The position numbers and the translations under genes are program-made. This document shows, one piece after another, positions 49,434-58,138 of a stretch of DNA of 64,000 nucleotides. Below the pieces are notes generated by a model. It saw only the letters and a program-made list of their open reading frames with translations, was not told the origin of the DNA and did no database searches. The first letter of the stretch is position 1. Every line of letters starts with the position of its first letter. The DNA lies in contig CAYWEM010000012.1 of assembly GCA_964457225.1 (NCBI GenBank), positions 1 through 64,000 on the forward strand. Direction: 5' to 3'. The DNA comes from CAYWEM01 sp964457225 (lineage in GTDB: Bacteria; Acidobacteriota; Aminicenantia; UBA2199).

Positions 49434-49481
49434 CCGGCTCCATCTCTCGAGAAACGGCCGTTACCGGAGTAGCTGTTTGCC

Positions 49482-50711
49482 TTATTCCGAGGGAAACTTT
49501 TTCAGCAGGGATTCCACGGCACTGCGGTGCACCATGAAATCCATCCATTTCAGTTTGACGTAGTCCTCCCGGATAAAACGATAGCCGGGATTTTTCCCGG
49601 CAAATGCCCCTGAACCGGAATCCTTGATGACAAACCAGGTATCTCCGTCAAGTTCGCTCCAGCCTACGATGTGAATTCCGTGGTCATCCGTGGTGGTGCG
49701 GTTAGAAAAACGGAACTGCCGGGCATGATCGTCTATATGGCTGCGGGGGATGTCAAAACCGGGTACTACGCCCACTTCCAGTTCGGCGCTGTAACCGGGT
49801 TCGGAAGTATCTCCGCCGATACTGACCGTGTAGCCTGACTTGATTACGTCCTTGAGTACGGCCATGAAATCTTCCAGGGGCAGGTTATAATAACTCCGGT
49901 CATGCCACCAGTTGTCGGGGACCTGGTACTCAACCTGCCGCCAGAAGGGTTGCTGGAGGTAGGAGATGATGTCCACGTATTCTTCAGGGTTCAGTTTCAG
50001 TACATCCCGGCTGAAATTCAGAGGCGGGTATTTTTTTCCTTTCCAGGTCACAGCCTGGGGCGGAGTTCCCAGGTAATGGTCCATGATCGCCCGCACCGTG
50101 GCCAGCGCCTGTTCCAGGTTCCAGTTGCCGGATTTCTTGATGCCGTCCAGAAAATCCTTTATTTCACGGTCCAGGGCGCGATGATCGTGAAAAGGCTGGG
50201 CTTCGGGTTTCCCCGGATAAGCCGACCAGGGTACCACCCCGTATTTTTTTATCACCCTGGTTACGGCGTTGGCTTCCGATCCCGGGGCAATGTAAGACTC
50301 TCCGCGTGTGTTGATGAAACGGGTCGCTTTTTCCAGGTATTCGTGGTAGACCACGAACATCTGCGAAAGTTTTACTTGCAGGCCATACCTGCGATTCAGG
50401 TCTGATTCCAGCATGGACAGGGTGGAGAAAGCCCAGCAGGTGCTGGTCAATCCCTGGGATTCCGGGGGATTGTGCCACTGCAGACGATATGTCTCCAGGT
50501 CGGTGGGATAATTGCGCCCACTGAAATCCATGACCAGGCTTTCTCTTTTTTCTTCGGCTTTAAGTGACCGGTAGTAGGCATCGAGATCAGCGTGAATTTT
50601 TTCATAAAAAGGGTTTTTTCGCTGTGTGAAAGTACTCTGGTCTTTTTCCTGCTGGGCGCCAAGCATGAACGAAATCAAAACCACAAGCAGTAAGGTCAAG
50701 GTATTTTTCAT
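49482..50711 (-). CDS. Secreted papain-like (C1 family) cysteine peptidase
   Basis: 409 residues. Signal peptide 1-19. The active-site Cys92 lies in QGLTSTCWAFSTLSM and His344 in DDHGIHIVGW. The usual catalytic Asn (NSW) is replaced by Asp364 in VIKDSGSG, a notable change that may alter activity. The layout, with an insert-rich central region, resembles C1B aminopeptidase C/bleomycin-hydrolase-like exported proteins. The start follows GAGGAGG. It adds another exported peptidase to the locus. Confidence 0.85.
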   Translation of the reverse strand: MKNTLTLLLVVLISFMLGAQQEKDQSTFTQRKNPFYEKIHADLDAYYRSLKAEEKRESLVMDFSGRNYPTDLETYRLQWHNPPESQGLTSTCWAFSTLSMLESDLNRRYGLQVKLSQMFVVYHEYLEKATRFINTRGESYIAPGSEANAVTRVIKKYGVVPWSAYPGKPEAQPFHDHRALDREIKDFLDGIKKSGNWNLEQALATVRAIMDHYLGTPPQAVTWKGKKYPPLNFSRDVLKLNPEEYVDIISYLQQPFWRQVEYQVPDNWWHDRSYYNLPLEDFMAVLKDVIKSGYTVSIGGDTSEPGYSAELEVGVVPGFDIPRSHIDDHARQFRFSNRTTTDDHGIHIVGWSELDGDTWFVIKDSGSGAFAGKNPGYRFIREDYVKLKWMDFMVHRSAVESLLKKFPSE

Positions 50712-50774
50712 GAGAACCTCCTCGTTCTTTATCTGTTCCCCATAAAGGGTGTTAAGCGCTTCACCCGGAAGATT

Positions 50775-51542
50775 TCAATGCAGCAGAACCGCTTCCCGGT
50801 CCAGGTAACGGGGCAACTCGGCTGACAGGTCTGACATCAGCATCTTGGTGTTCATGACCGACTGCAGGGGCAGGCGGCACAGTTGCCGGACTTCCTCCAG
50901 AGCCTGCTCCAGGAAGTTTTCAGGCTCGAGCACCCGGTTCAGCAGTCCCAGTTCCAATGCTTCCCCGGCTGAGATTGATCTCCCGGTCAACAGGATTTCC
51001 GCCGCCCGGCCCGGTCCCAGGTAACGGGGGAGAAAAAACGGCAAGGCGCCGCCGGGATGCAGCAGAAAATGCGAATGCCCTGGAAAGAAAACCATTTCAC
51101 TGCTGGCGATACGAAAATCAGTGGCCAGGCTGGCTCCGAAAAACGGGGTGACCACTTCTCCCGGAAGCAGGGCCACTGATATCTTGCGAAAGGCCAGCAG
51201 GTGAACTATGAAGCGGTTCAGCAGGTTGGCGTAACGCAGCCTCTCGTTTTTCAGATGGATTTCTTCCCGGTGCTGATCGGGCTGATCGTCAGCCGGTCGA
51301 ACCTGGCGGACGAATTGATCGAATTTTTCCCGGCAGAAACAATCCGGGCTGCTGTTCATGACCAGGGCGTTGATTTGGGGATCGATTTCCGCGGCCCGCA
51401 TCAGGGCCAGCAGGCGGCCGCTTTCAGCCAGGCTGGTGATGGCGCTGTACACATCGCATTTAATGGTGATCAGGGCCAGGGAGCCTTGCTGACTGGCGGC
51501 AATCATTTCATCTTCATAGGGGAAGGAAAGAGTTTGATCCAT
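50775..51542 (-). CDS. Crotonase-fold (enoyl-CoA hydratase/isomerase family) protein
   Basis: 255 residues. The crotonase fold is recognisable from ALLPGEVVTPFFGASLATDFRIASSEMVFF, the HPGGALPFFLPRYLGPGRAAEILLTG run and SAGEALELGLLNRV. The oxyanion-hole Gly and the usual Glu in the FPE/LGL region are not conserved (FFPGHSHFLLHPGG), so hydratase activity is doubtful. Members with altered active sites catalyse other CoA reactions. Start ATG at 51542 follows GGAGGAG. The gene stands alone. Confidence 0.75.
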   Translation of the reverse strand: MDQTLSFPYEDEMIAASQQGSLALITIKCDVYSAITSLAESGRLLALMRAAEIDPQINALVMNSSPDCFCREKFDQFVRQVRPADDQPDQHREEIHLKNERLRYANLLNRFIVHLLAFRKISVALLPGEVVTPFFGASLATDFRIASSEMVFFPGHSHFLLHPGGALPFFLPRYLGPGRAAEILLTGRSISAGEALELGLLNRVLEPENFLEQALEEVRQLCRLPLQSVMNTKMLMSDLSAELPRYLDREAVLLH

Positions 51543-51614
51543 TTGCTCCTCCTGGCGGGTATTTTCAGCCTTTATATCCTTGAAAAATTCATTTAGACCA
51601 TAGCGGCATTTTTG

Positions 51615-52058
51615 TCAATCCCGGTGGACAATGAAATAAGCTTCCAGGCCGGGATCATCCGGCGAACTGCCCTTCTGGTAAATATACCCGGAAAAGCGGC
51701 CGAAATTGTCCAGGTCAGCCTGCCAGAGAAAAGTGCCCCGGTACTCGATTCCATCCTGCTCGAAGTAGATTCTCAGCACCCGGGCCTCTCCACCCAGGAC
51801 CGGCTCCAGCCCCGCATAACCGCTTACCGTAACTCCGTTAACCGTCCGGGTAAAATCGAGTCTACGGCTTTTTTCGTTGTAAGTAAAACTGGCCCGGCCC
51901 AGGTAGGTCTCCTGGCTGTTTATTTTTTTCCCGATCAGCGTGTAATCCCCGGTGAGAAAACCCATGATCATGCCGTCCCGGCCGCGGTCTTCCGCTGACA
52001 AAGGCAACAAGAAGACCGCCAGGATAAGGACTGAAACTGCTGGTTTCATCAGCCTCAT
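51615..52058 (-). CDS. Exported hypothetical protein with beta-rich fold
   Basis: 147 residues. A signal peptide (1-22) is followed by about 120 residues predicted to be mainly beta strands (DGMIMGFLTGDYTLIGKK, TYLGRASFTYNEKSRRLDFTR, VLRIYFEQDGIEYRGTFLW, GLEAYFIVHRD). I do not recognise the family. A GGGGGTG site precedes the ATG and a promoter TTGTCT-17-CATAAT lies upstream. Confidence 0.6.
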   Translation of the reverse strand: MRLMKPAVSVLILAVFLLPLSAEDRGRDGMIMGFLTGDYTLIGKKINSQETYLGRASFTYNEKSRRLDFTRTVNGVTVSGYAGLEPVLGGEARVLRIYFEQDGIEYRGTFLWQADLDNFGRFSGYIYQKGSSPDDPGLEAYFIVHRD

Positions 52059-52090
52059 GGTTCACCCCCGTTGCGCCGCGCTGAAACTTA

Positions 52091-52119
52091 ATTATGTAAC
52101 AGCCGAGTTGAAAAGACAA
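52091..52119 (-). promoter_or_regulatory. Promoter of the 147-residue exported protein gene
   Basis: Reverse strand: TTGTCT (52114-52119), 17-bp spacer, CATAAT (52091-52096). Predicted start near 52084. Confidence 0.6.
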
Positions 52120-52143
52120 GCTCCTGGACATGCGGACAGTTCT

Positions 52144-52267
52144 TGCATTCTTGACTTTATCTGCCGTCAGGGGAACCCTCAAGCGGACCCGAACGATGGA
52201 AAGCTTCCTCATGGTTTTTCTTGGTAATCTCAAAGCATTCGTTCAGCCAATCAAATACAAGAATGCA
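52144..52267. repeat. Inverted repeat and three GCATTC motifs upstream of the nucleotidyltransferase module
   Basis: TGCATTCTTG at 52144-52153 and its complement CAAGAATGCA at 52258-52267 flank a third GCATTC at 52235-52240. They lie just upstream of the -35 box (52300). These could be operator sites for autoregulation; chance cannot be excluded. Confidence 0.35.
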
Positions 52268-52299
52268 GGATCCCTCCCCTTATCGTTTGTCTCGGAGAT

Positions 52300-52328
52300 T
52301 TGAACCAGCCGTGGTAAAACGCTATAAT
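52300..52328 (+). promoter_or_regulatory. Promoter of the two-gene nucleotidyltransferase module, leaderless
   Basis: TTGAAC (52300-52305), 17-bp spacer, TATAAT (52323-52328). The predicted start at 52335 is the A of the first gene's ATG; no Shine-Dalgarno is present. Confidence 0.68.
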
Positions 52329-52334
52329 CAATTT

Positions 52335-52574
52335 ATGAAAAGTATCGACAACAACTGCAATGAGGAAAAGTCTCCGGCCGAGTCCGGTGCCAGACCAGTA
52401 CGCCGATGCCGAATCGTAAACCTGGCGCATAGTTTCCAGGAAGCCCGCGAATGGGAGATACAACAGGAACTTTCGATGACCCCGGCCCAGAGACAGCAGG
52501 CAGCCAAAGAACTGAAAGAAAGATTTTACGGAAAAAACGCCCCCGATGTCCGCCAGGCAGAGCGGAGCCGATGA
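52335..52574 (+). CDS. Small charged partner protein of the nucleotidyltransferase module
   Basis: 79 residues. The ATG at 52335 coincides with the expected transcript start; a longer frame would run through the promoter. The C-terminal half is helical and charged with a MTPAQRQQAAKELKERFYG stretch. It has no helix-turn-helix visible by eye. The stop overlaps the next gene's ATG (ATGA), so the pair is translationally coupled. I recall similar small genes with a 'TPxxRLxxxxxLRxxxYG' pattern preceding nucleotidyltransferase genes in other bacteria. It could be an antitoxin or a regulatory subunit; not proven. Confidence 0.65.
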   Translation: MKSIDNNCNEEKSPAESGARPVRRCRIVNLAHSFQEAREWEIQQELSMTPAQRQQAAKELKERFYGKNAPDVRQAERSR

Positions 52575-53050
52575 CACCCGCCCCGTTTTCCAGGGATATC
52601 CGCGAGTTTCTCATGGAACTATTCCATCAGGGCGTCCGCTACCTGATCGTCGGCGGCGAAGCGGTCATATATTACGGCCATGCCCGGCTCACCGGCGACA
52701 TTGACATCTACTACGATAAATCCCTGGAGAACTCCGGCAGGCTTTATGCTGCCCTCACTGCTTTCTGGCATGGCATCGTTCCCGGAATTTGTTCTTATAA
52801 AGATCTTCAGGCCGACAACCTGATAATCCAATTCGGATTTCCTCCCCATCGCATCGACTTGTTGAGCGACATCAGCGCCGTTGACTTCACCCAAGCCTGG
52901 GAAAACCGGATAACGGAAAAAATTAAAGTGAAAGGAACCGAATTTCCTGTTTATTACATTGGGCTGAACCAGTTAATCCAAAACAAGCAGGCCGTTCAAC
53001 GTCCACGAGACATTGAGGACCTGGAGTTTCTCACCAGAATAAAACCCTGA
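52571..53050 (+). CDS. Minimal nucleotidyltransferase (AbiEii/DUF6036-like)
   Basis: 159 residues from ATG at 52571, overlapping the partner's stop. The pattern GGEAVIYYGHARLTGDIDIYY gives GG at 28-29 and the metal-binding DID at 43-45, as in the MNT/AbiEii/DUF6036 nucleotidyltransferase superfamily. A C-terminal helical part follows. Such enzymes transfer nucleotides to tRNA 3' ends or proteins, and several are toxins of toxin-antitoxin pairs. The adjacent small gene fits such a pair, but AbiEi-like antitoxins have a winged helix, which is absent here. Confidence 0.8.
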   Translation: MTPAPFSRDIREFLMELFHQGVRYLIVGGEAVIYYGHARLTGDIDIYYDKSLENSGRLYAALTAFWHGIVPGICSYKDLQADNLIIQFGFPPHRIDLLSDISAVDFTQAWENRITEKIKVKGTEFPVYYIGLNQLIQNKQAVQRPRDIEDLEFLTRIKP

Positions 53051-53193
53051 CCGTAGTGATGCTTTTTTTTTATTGGCAAGCTAGAATCGACCAAAAACCG
53101 CACCAAGCGCATGCTTCCTCGCCAGGGGGCTTCCCATCACCTTGATTTGGCCCAACCGGTCAAAGGATTAACTCTTCAGCTCTTTTTTTCGGG

Positions 53194-53613
53194 TTATATT
53201 TCCTGCTGGCCGGCTAATAACTGAACTTCATCGATGCTGACCGCCATGATTTCGGTGTCCGCGGCCCGGAAAAAATTCTCCAGTCCGGGGTGTTTCAGGA
53301 CCAGGAGTTTTTCGGCTTCGAGTTTTTCAGCATCGGCCAGGGGCATAACGACAGTGCCCCTGATGGTCACAGCCTTGACAGCACTCAGGCCGGCCGCGGC
53401 CCCGGTCTGACGGGAATCGATCAGCACGCTGACTCCTGGATTGGCCAGCAGGTTGAGATATTTCCTGGTATTCCGGGAACTGGCCAGGTAAAGCCTGCTG
53501 GAATCTTTGGAAGATGCATAGGACATCAGCGAGCAATGGGGCGATCCATCCCGCGCCGTGGCCAGCACGCACAGTTTCTCCGACCTGATCAGGTCATTGG
53601 CCTCACTCTTCAT
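53194..53613 (-). CDS. Pyridoxamine 5'-phosphate oxidase-like FMN-binding protein
   Basis: 139 residues. The split-barrel FMN-binding fold of the PPOX class is seen in LCVLATARDGSPHCSLMSYASSK and SRLYLASSRNTRKYLNLLANPGVSVLID. It probably binds flavin and reduces small molecules; the true substrate is unknown. AAGGAG precedes ATG 53613. It lies just downstream of the RND pump gene (24-nt gap) on the same strand, possibly in the same transcript. Confidence 0.82.
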   Translation of the reverse strand: MKSEANDLIRSEKLCVLATARDGSPHCSLMSYASSKDSSRLYLASSRNTRKYLNLLANPGVSVLIDSRQTGAAAGLSAVKAVTIRGTVVMPLADAEKLEAEKLLVLKHPGLENFFRAADTEIMAVSIDEVQLLAGQQEI

Positions 53614-53637
53614 CCAGGCTCCTTGAACAGCCGCAAA

Positions 53638-56600
53638 TCATCTTTTGTTCTTCCAGTTCAGCTTGACCCGGTTGCCCAGGAAATAGATATTCGGTACTAC
53701 CAACAAGGTCAGGAGGGTGGCGAAACTGAGCCCGAAAATCACCGTCCAGGCCAGCGGGCCCCAGAACATGGCATTATCTCCGCCGAAATAGATCTGGGGA
53801 TTCAGGCGGGTGGCCAGGGTGACGAAGTTGAAATTCAGACCTACGGCCATGGGAATCAGCCCCAGTATGGTGGTGATCGCGGTCAGTAAAACCGGGCGCA
53901 GGCGGGTGCGGCCGGCCTGGACCACGCATTCTTTGATTTCTTCCAGGGGCAGTTCCTCGTTTTCATCCAGTCCAAGCCTCATCCTGGCATTGGATTTCAG
54001 GTAATTGGTGTAGTCAATCAGCACGATGCCGTTGTTGACCACCACCCCGGCCAGTGAAATTATGCCGACTCCGGTCATCAGGATGATGAAATCCATGCGA
54101 AACAGCCCCAGACCCAGGAAAACACCGATGGTACTCAGAATAACGGTAAAAACGATGATCATCGGCTTGATAAAGGAATTGAACTGGGTGACCAGGATCA
54201 GGGTGATAAGTGAAACGGCAATCAAGAGGGCCCTGAAGAGGAAGGCCGAGGTTTCATCCTGTTCCTGCTGTTGGCCGGTGAACTGGTAAGCGTAGCCCTC
54301 GGGCATTTTATAATCAGCCATGCTGGCTTTCAACGCAGCTATGACCTGGTTGGGATTGAAACCCTGGATGACGTTGGACCAGAGCGTGATGACCCTTTTT
54401 TGGTTGAGCCGGTTTACCTGGCTGTAGGTGTTGCCGTATTCAATTCCGGCCACCGCCGCGATGGGCACCTGCATGATCTTGCCGGTGATCTGGCTGCGAA
54501 AAGTGATCTTCTGGTTGAGCAGTACGTTGAGCCGGTTGCGTTGTTCTTCGGCGAACCTCAGCATGATCGGATGGTCGTCTTCCCCGTCCTTGAACCTGGA
54601 GATTTCCTTGCCGAACAGGGCGGTTCGCAGGGTCGAGGCGATCTGCCCGGTGGACATGCCGAACCTGCGGGCCGCGTCCCGGTCAATGGTGATCACCAGC
54701 TCCGGACTGCCGAGATCCAGGTCCATTTTGAGACCTTCCAGGCCGGGCACATTGGCCCGGGCCAGGTGGCTCTGCACATCCTGGGTCAGGGCGGCCAGGC
54801 CGGCGAAATCAGTGCCGGTGATTTCCAGGTTGACCGGTTTGCCGGTGGGGGGCCCCATTTCGTTTTTCACCACCTGGACGATGACCCCGGGGTAGCGATG
54901 CAGAAGATCGTCACTCAGACTTTTCATTATCTCCGAGGTATTGGCACCGTCCCGGTCGATGACGTCAACAAAATGAACGGTCACCATGCCCTTGTGCGGG
55001 GTGGTGCCGGTGCTGAATTCGTTTTCCCCGACCACGCCCTGGCCCACGGTGGTCAGCACTGATTTCACCAGTCCGGCATGGGGCTCAAGCAGTTTGAAGA
55101 CCCTTTGCTCGAATTCCTGCATGAATTCATTGGTCATCTTGATATCAGTGCCGACCGGAAGTTCGGCGAACAAATTGACAAAGGAAGGCTCGTTGTCCGG
55201 AAAGAACAATACGTTCGGCTGACGCAGGCCGAAAAACATGATCGAAGCAAAAAGCAGACCTACCATGCCCAGCACAACCAGCCGCGGCCGGTTGTCCTTG
55301 AGAGTATAGCGCAGTAAAAAGAGGTAGCGCCGTTCAAGACCTGTCAGGAATTGGTTCTGGAACCAGCGGCTGAGATCGAAAAAGAGGAAATGGTTGAGCA
55401 GAATCAGCAGGCCGGCAAAACCCAGGACGACTCCCAGGACATTGACTCCGATCGCAAAGAACAGCAGGGAGACTCCGCTGAGAATGGCGGCCATCTTGAG
55501 TGTTTTCCGGCGTTCCGGTTTGCTGGGTTCGCCTTGCTGCCTGATAAAACGCACCGCCAGCACCGGGTTTATGACCAGGGCCACGAACAGCGAAGCCGAC
55601 AGCGAGACGATCAGGGTCAGCGGCAGGTGCTTCATGAATTCACCCATTATTCCCTGCCAGAATATCAGCGGAGAAAAAGCGGCCAGGGTGGTGGCCGTCG
55701 AGGAAATGATGGGCAGGGCTATCTCGCCCACGCCCTGGCGGGCTGCGCTAACCAGGGAATGCCCCTGCTGCAGGAAGCGGTGAATGTTCTCAATAACCAC
55801 TATGGCGTTGTCGACCAGCATGCCGAGGGCCAGCACCAGCCCGAAAAGCACCATCATGTTGACCGTGGTACCCAGGGCGCTCAACACAACGAAGGATATC
55901 AGCATGGACATGGGGATGGCCAGGCCGACGAATAGAGCGTTACGCAGTCCCAGGAACAGGAAAAGCACTCCCACCACGAAAATCACACCCATGATGATGT
56001 TGTTTTCCAGGTCGGAAACCATGGAGCGCACGTACTCGGAATTGTCGTTGGTGACGGTCAGCTCCAGGTTGGCCGGCAATGCCCCGGACAGCCTGGCCTG
56101 GTCGAGCTTGGCCCGGATCTTGTCCACGGCGTTGACCAGGTTTTCACCGGATTTCTTGATCACCTGCAGGGAGACGACCGGATGGCCGTTAAGCCGGGCG
56201 AAGCTCTTCGGTTCTTCAAAACCGTCGACCACCTCGGCCACGTCACGCAGATAGACTATGCCTTCTCCATCCTCCTGCTTGACGATGACCCCGGCCAGTT
56301 CCCTTACTTCGCTGAACTCACCAACGGTTCTGACCGCCCGGCGCACCCGGTCCAACACGATTTCACCGCCGGCCACGTTCATGTTTTCAAAAGCCACGGC
56401 ATTCTCTATATCGCCGAAAGTCATTTCATAAGCTTCCAGCTTGAGCGGATCGACGTTGACCTGGATTTCACGCTGGTCGACACCCTTGATGTCAACCCGG
56501 GAAACCTCGACTATCGATTCAAGTTCATCCTGCAGGTACTCGGCATAATCCTTGAGTTCCCGGATACTGAAATCTCCGGACAAGTTGATGCTGATGATGG

Positions 56601-57063
56601 GAAACTCGTTCAGATCAAGCTCGAAAACCATCGGATCCATGGTCAGATCAGTGGGCAGTTCCCGCTTGGCCCGGTCAACCGCATCCTTGACATCCTGGAG
56701 TGCCTTGCTTATTTCAACGTTGGTGTTGAATTCGACGAAGACCATCGATGTTTCCTGGCTGGAATTGGAACTGAGCTTCTTGATTCCCGGCACGGTGTTG
56801 ATTTCTTTTTCCAGCGGGCGGGTGATCAGGTTTTCAATGTCCAGGGGAGCATTGCCGGGATAGACCGTGTTGACAAACACCCAGGGCATGTTGACTTCGG
56901 GAAAAAGTTCCAGGGGCATGTTATTGTAGGCCATCAATCCGAACAGCACCAGCAGTCCGGTCAGCAGTATAACCGTGGTGCGGTTGTTCAGGGCCAGGTT
57001 GGTCAGGCGGAATTCCCGCACCACCTTTTTTTTCTGATCACTGTTCTTTTCCATTTGTTTCAC
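53638..57063 (-). CDS. RND-family efflux transporter (inner-membrane pump)
   Basis: 1141 residues, larger than AcrB (1049). An N-terminal segment (FRLTNLALNNRTTVILLTGLLVLFGL) leads into the first membrane helix; a repeated layout of two six-helix halves is seen, with large periplasmic loops. Conserved AcrB-type sequences include TRPLEKEINTVPG, GMLVDNAIVVIENIHR and LVTQFNSFIKPMIIV. It is probably a proton-driven exporter of drugs or lipids; no metal-specific motif is seen. Start is taken as GTG 57063; ATG 57054 is an alternative. It is the third gene of tolC-mfp-rnd. Confidence 0.93.
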   Translation of the reverse strand: MKQMEKNSDQKKKVVREFRLTNLALNNRTTVILLTGLLVLFGLMAYNNMPLELFPEVNMPWVFVNTVYPGNAPLDIENLITRPLEKEINTVPGIKKLSSNSSQETSMVFVEFNTNVEISKALQDVKDAVDRAKRELPTDLTMDPMVFELDLNEFPIISINLSGDFSIRELKDYAEYLQDELESIVEVSRVDIKGVDQREIQVNVDPLKLEAYEMTFGDIENAVAFENMNVAGGEIVLDRVRRAVRTVGEFSEVRELAGVIVKQEDGEGIVYLRDVAEVVDGFEEPKSFARLNGHPVVSLQVIKKSGENLVNAVDKIRAKLDQARLSGALPANLELTVTNDNSEYVRSMVSDLENNIIMGVIFVVGVLFLFLGLRNALFVGLAIPMSMLISFVVLSALGTTVNMMVLFGLVLALGMLVDNAIVVIENIHRFLQQGHSLVSAARQGVGEIALPIISSTATTLAAFSPLIFWQGIMGEFMKHLPLTLIVSLSASLFVALVINPVLAVRFIRQQGEPSKPERRKTLKMAAILSGVSLLFFAIGVNVLGVVLGFAGLLILLNHFLFFDLSRWFQNQFLTGLERRYLFLLRYTLKDNRPRLVVLGMVGLLFASIMFFGLRQPNVLFFPDNEPSFVNLFAELPVGTDIKMTNEFMQEFEQRVFKLLEPHAGLVKSVLTTVGQGVVGENEFSTGTTPHKGMVTVHFVDVIDRDGANTSEIMKSLSDDLLHRYPGVIVQVVKNEMGPPTGKPVNLEITGTDFAGLAALTQDVQSHLARANVPGLEGLKMDLDLGSPELVITIDRDAARRFGMSTGQIASTLRTALFGKEISRFKDGEDDHPIMLRFAEEQRNRLNVLLNQKITFRSQITGKIMQVPIAAVAGIEYGNTYSQVNRLNQKRVITLWSNVIQGFNPNQVIAALKASMADYKMPEGYAYQFTGQQQEQDETSAFLFRALLIAVSLITLILVTQFNSFIKPMIIVFTVILSTIGVFLGLGLFRMDFIILMTGVGIISLAGVVVNNGIVLIDYTNYLKSNARMRLGLDENEELPLEEIKECVVQAGRTRLRPVLLTAITTILGLIPMAVGLNFNFVTLATRLNPQIYFGGDNAMFWGPLAWTVIFGLSFATLLTLLVVPNIYFLGNRVKLNWKNKR

Positions 57064-57077
57064 AGGCTCCCGAAATT

Positions 57078-58127
57078 TCAGCGCACCCGGACCGGCATGC
57101 CGTTGCTGACCAGGTTATATCCCACCACTATGACCTGCCGGCCGGTCTGCAGGCCGCCGAGCACCATGGTGCGGCCCTCGTAGCTCAGACCCGTCTCAAT
57201 GTAAACCTTGCGGGCCACGGCCTTTTCAGCCGAACCCTCGAGCAGGTAAACGAAATTGCCCTGCAGATCACTCTTGATGACTATGGACGGCAGAACCAGG
57301 GCCTCTTCCGCCGTGAAATCGTTCAACTTCAGCGAGGCCATCATGTTCGGCTTGATGCTTTCATCTTCATTGCTCATTTCAACCTGGATGATCACCGTGC
57401 GGTTCTTGGGATTGATGGTCTGACTAATACGCCCGATTGTTTCAGTCCGACTGCGGCCGGGATAGGTGGGAAAACTCACTTCAACCTTATCCCCGCTGTT
57501 TATCCGGCCCAGGTAGCTTTCGGCCAGCTCGGCGTTAACTCTCATTCTCTGGAGGTTGACCAGGTGCAGCAGGACCATTCCGGGCATGGCCAGTTCACCC
57601 TGCTTACGTTCGATGCGATCGACTATCCCGGATATAGGGGCCCTGATTTCGGCCATTTCCAGCTGGGCCTGCATTGATTCCAACCTGTTTTCCAGCGATT
57701 CAAGGGTGGTTTTTGCTTCAAGATACTGAATCTCAGAGCCGATCTTCTTGTCCCACAGATCACGGCGCCTCTGGTAAACGACCCTGGCCAGTTCAAGTCC
57801 GCTTTTAAGCTCGGCTATGCCGCTGCGCACGGCATCGGCGTTCAGTGAAACCAGCAACTGACCTTTCTTGACCTGTTGTCCCTCGATGACGTGGAAAGCC
57901 ATGATGCGGCCGGCTGTTTCCGGGCTGACATAAGCTTCCTCCACGGCTTCAACCGCGCCGTTGATGGTCAGGTAATGGGCGAAGGATTCGGGAGACATCA
58001 GTTTGGTCTCAACCAGCACTCTTTCATTCGATCCGCCTTCGCCGGAATCGGCGCCGGGCCGGTCTTGGCCGCAGGCCAGGCAGAAAACTATTGACGATAC
58101 CATGATGATCGCGGTTATGCTTTTCAT
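57078..58127 (-). CDS. RND periplasmic adaptor (membrane fusion protein), probable lipoprotein
   Basis: 349 residues. An N-terminal signal with Cys19 in CLACGQ suggests lipid attachment, though the lipobox is atypical. The barrel-sandwich lipoyl-like part reads YVSPETAGRIMAFHVIEGQQVKKGQLLVSLN and is followed by a helical hairpin (LWDKKIGSEIQYLEAKTTLESLENRLESM) and a beta-barrel domain. It links the RND pump to a TolC-type outer-membrane channel; both are adjacent. The gap to the pump gene is 14 nt. Confidence 0.92.
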   Translation of the reverse strand: MKSITAIIMVSSIVFCLACGQDRPGADSGEGGSNERVLVETKLMSPESFAHYLTINGAVEAVEEAYVSPETAGRIMAFHVIEGQQVKKGQLLVSLNADAVRSGIAELKSGLELARVVYQRRRDLWDKKIGSEIQYLEAKTTLESLENRLESMQAQLEMAEIRAPISGIVDRIERKQGELAMPGMVLLHLVNLQRMRVNAELAESYLGRINSGDKVEVSFPTYPGRSRTETIGRISQTINPKNRTVIIQVEMSNEDESIKPNMMASLKLNDFTAEEALVLPSIVIKSDLQGNFVYLLEGSAEKAVARKVYIETGLSYEGRTMVLGGLQTGRQVIVVGYNLVSNGMPVRVR

Positions 58128-58138
58128 TTTTTCCTCAC

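Noticed and set aside
56182..57183. 333-codon frame opposite the RND pump and adaptor
   Set aside because: It overlaps two well-identified genes in antisense; no initiation signals.
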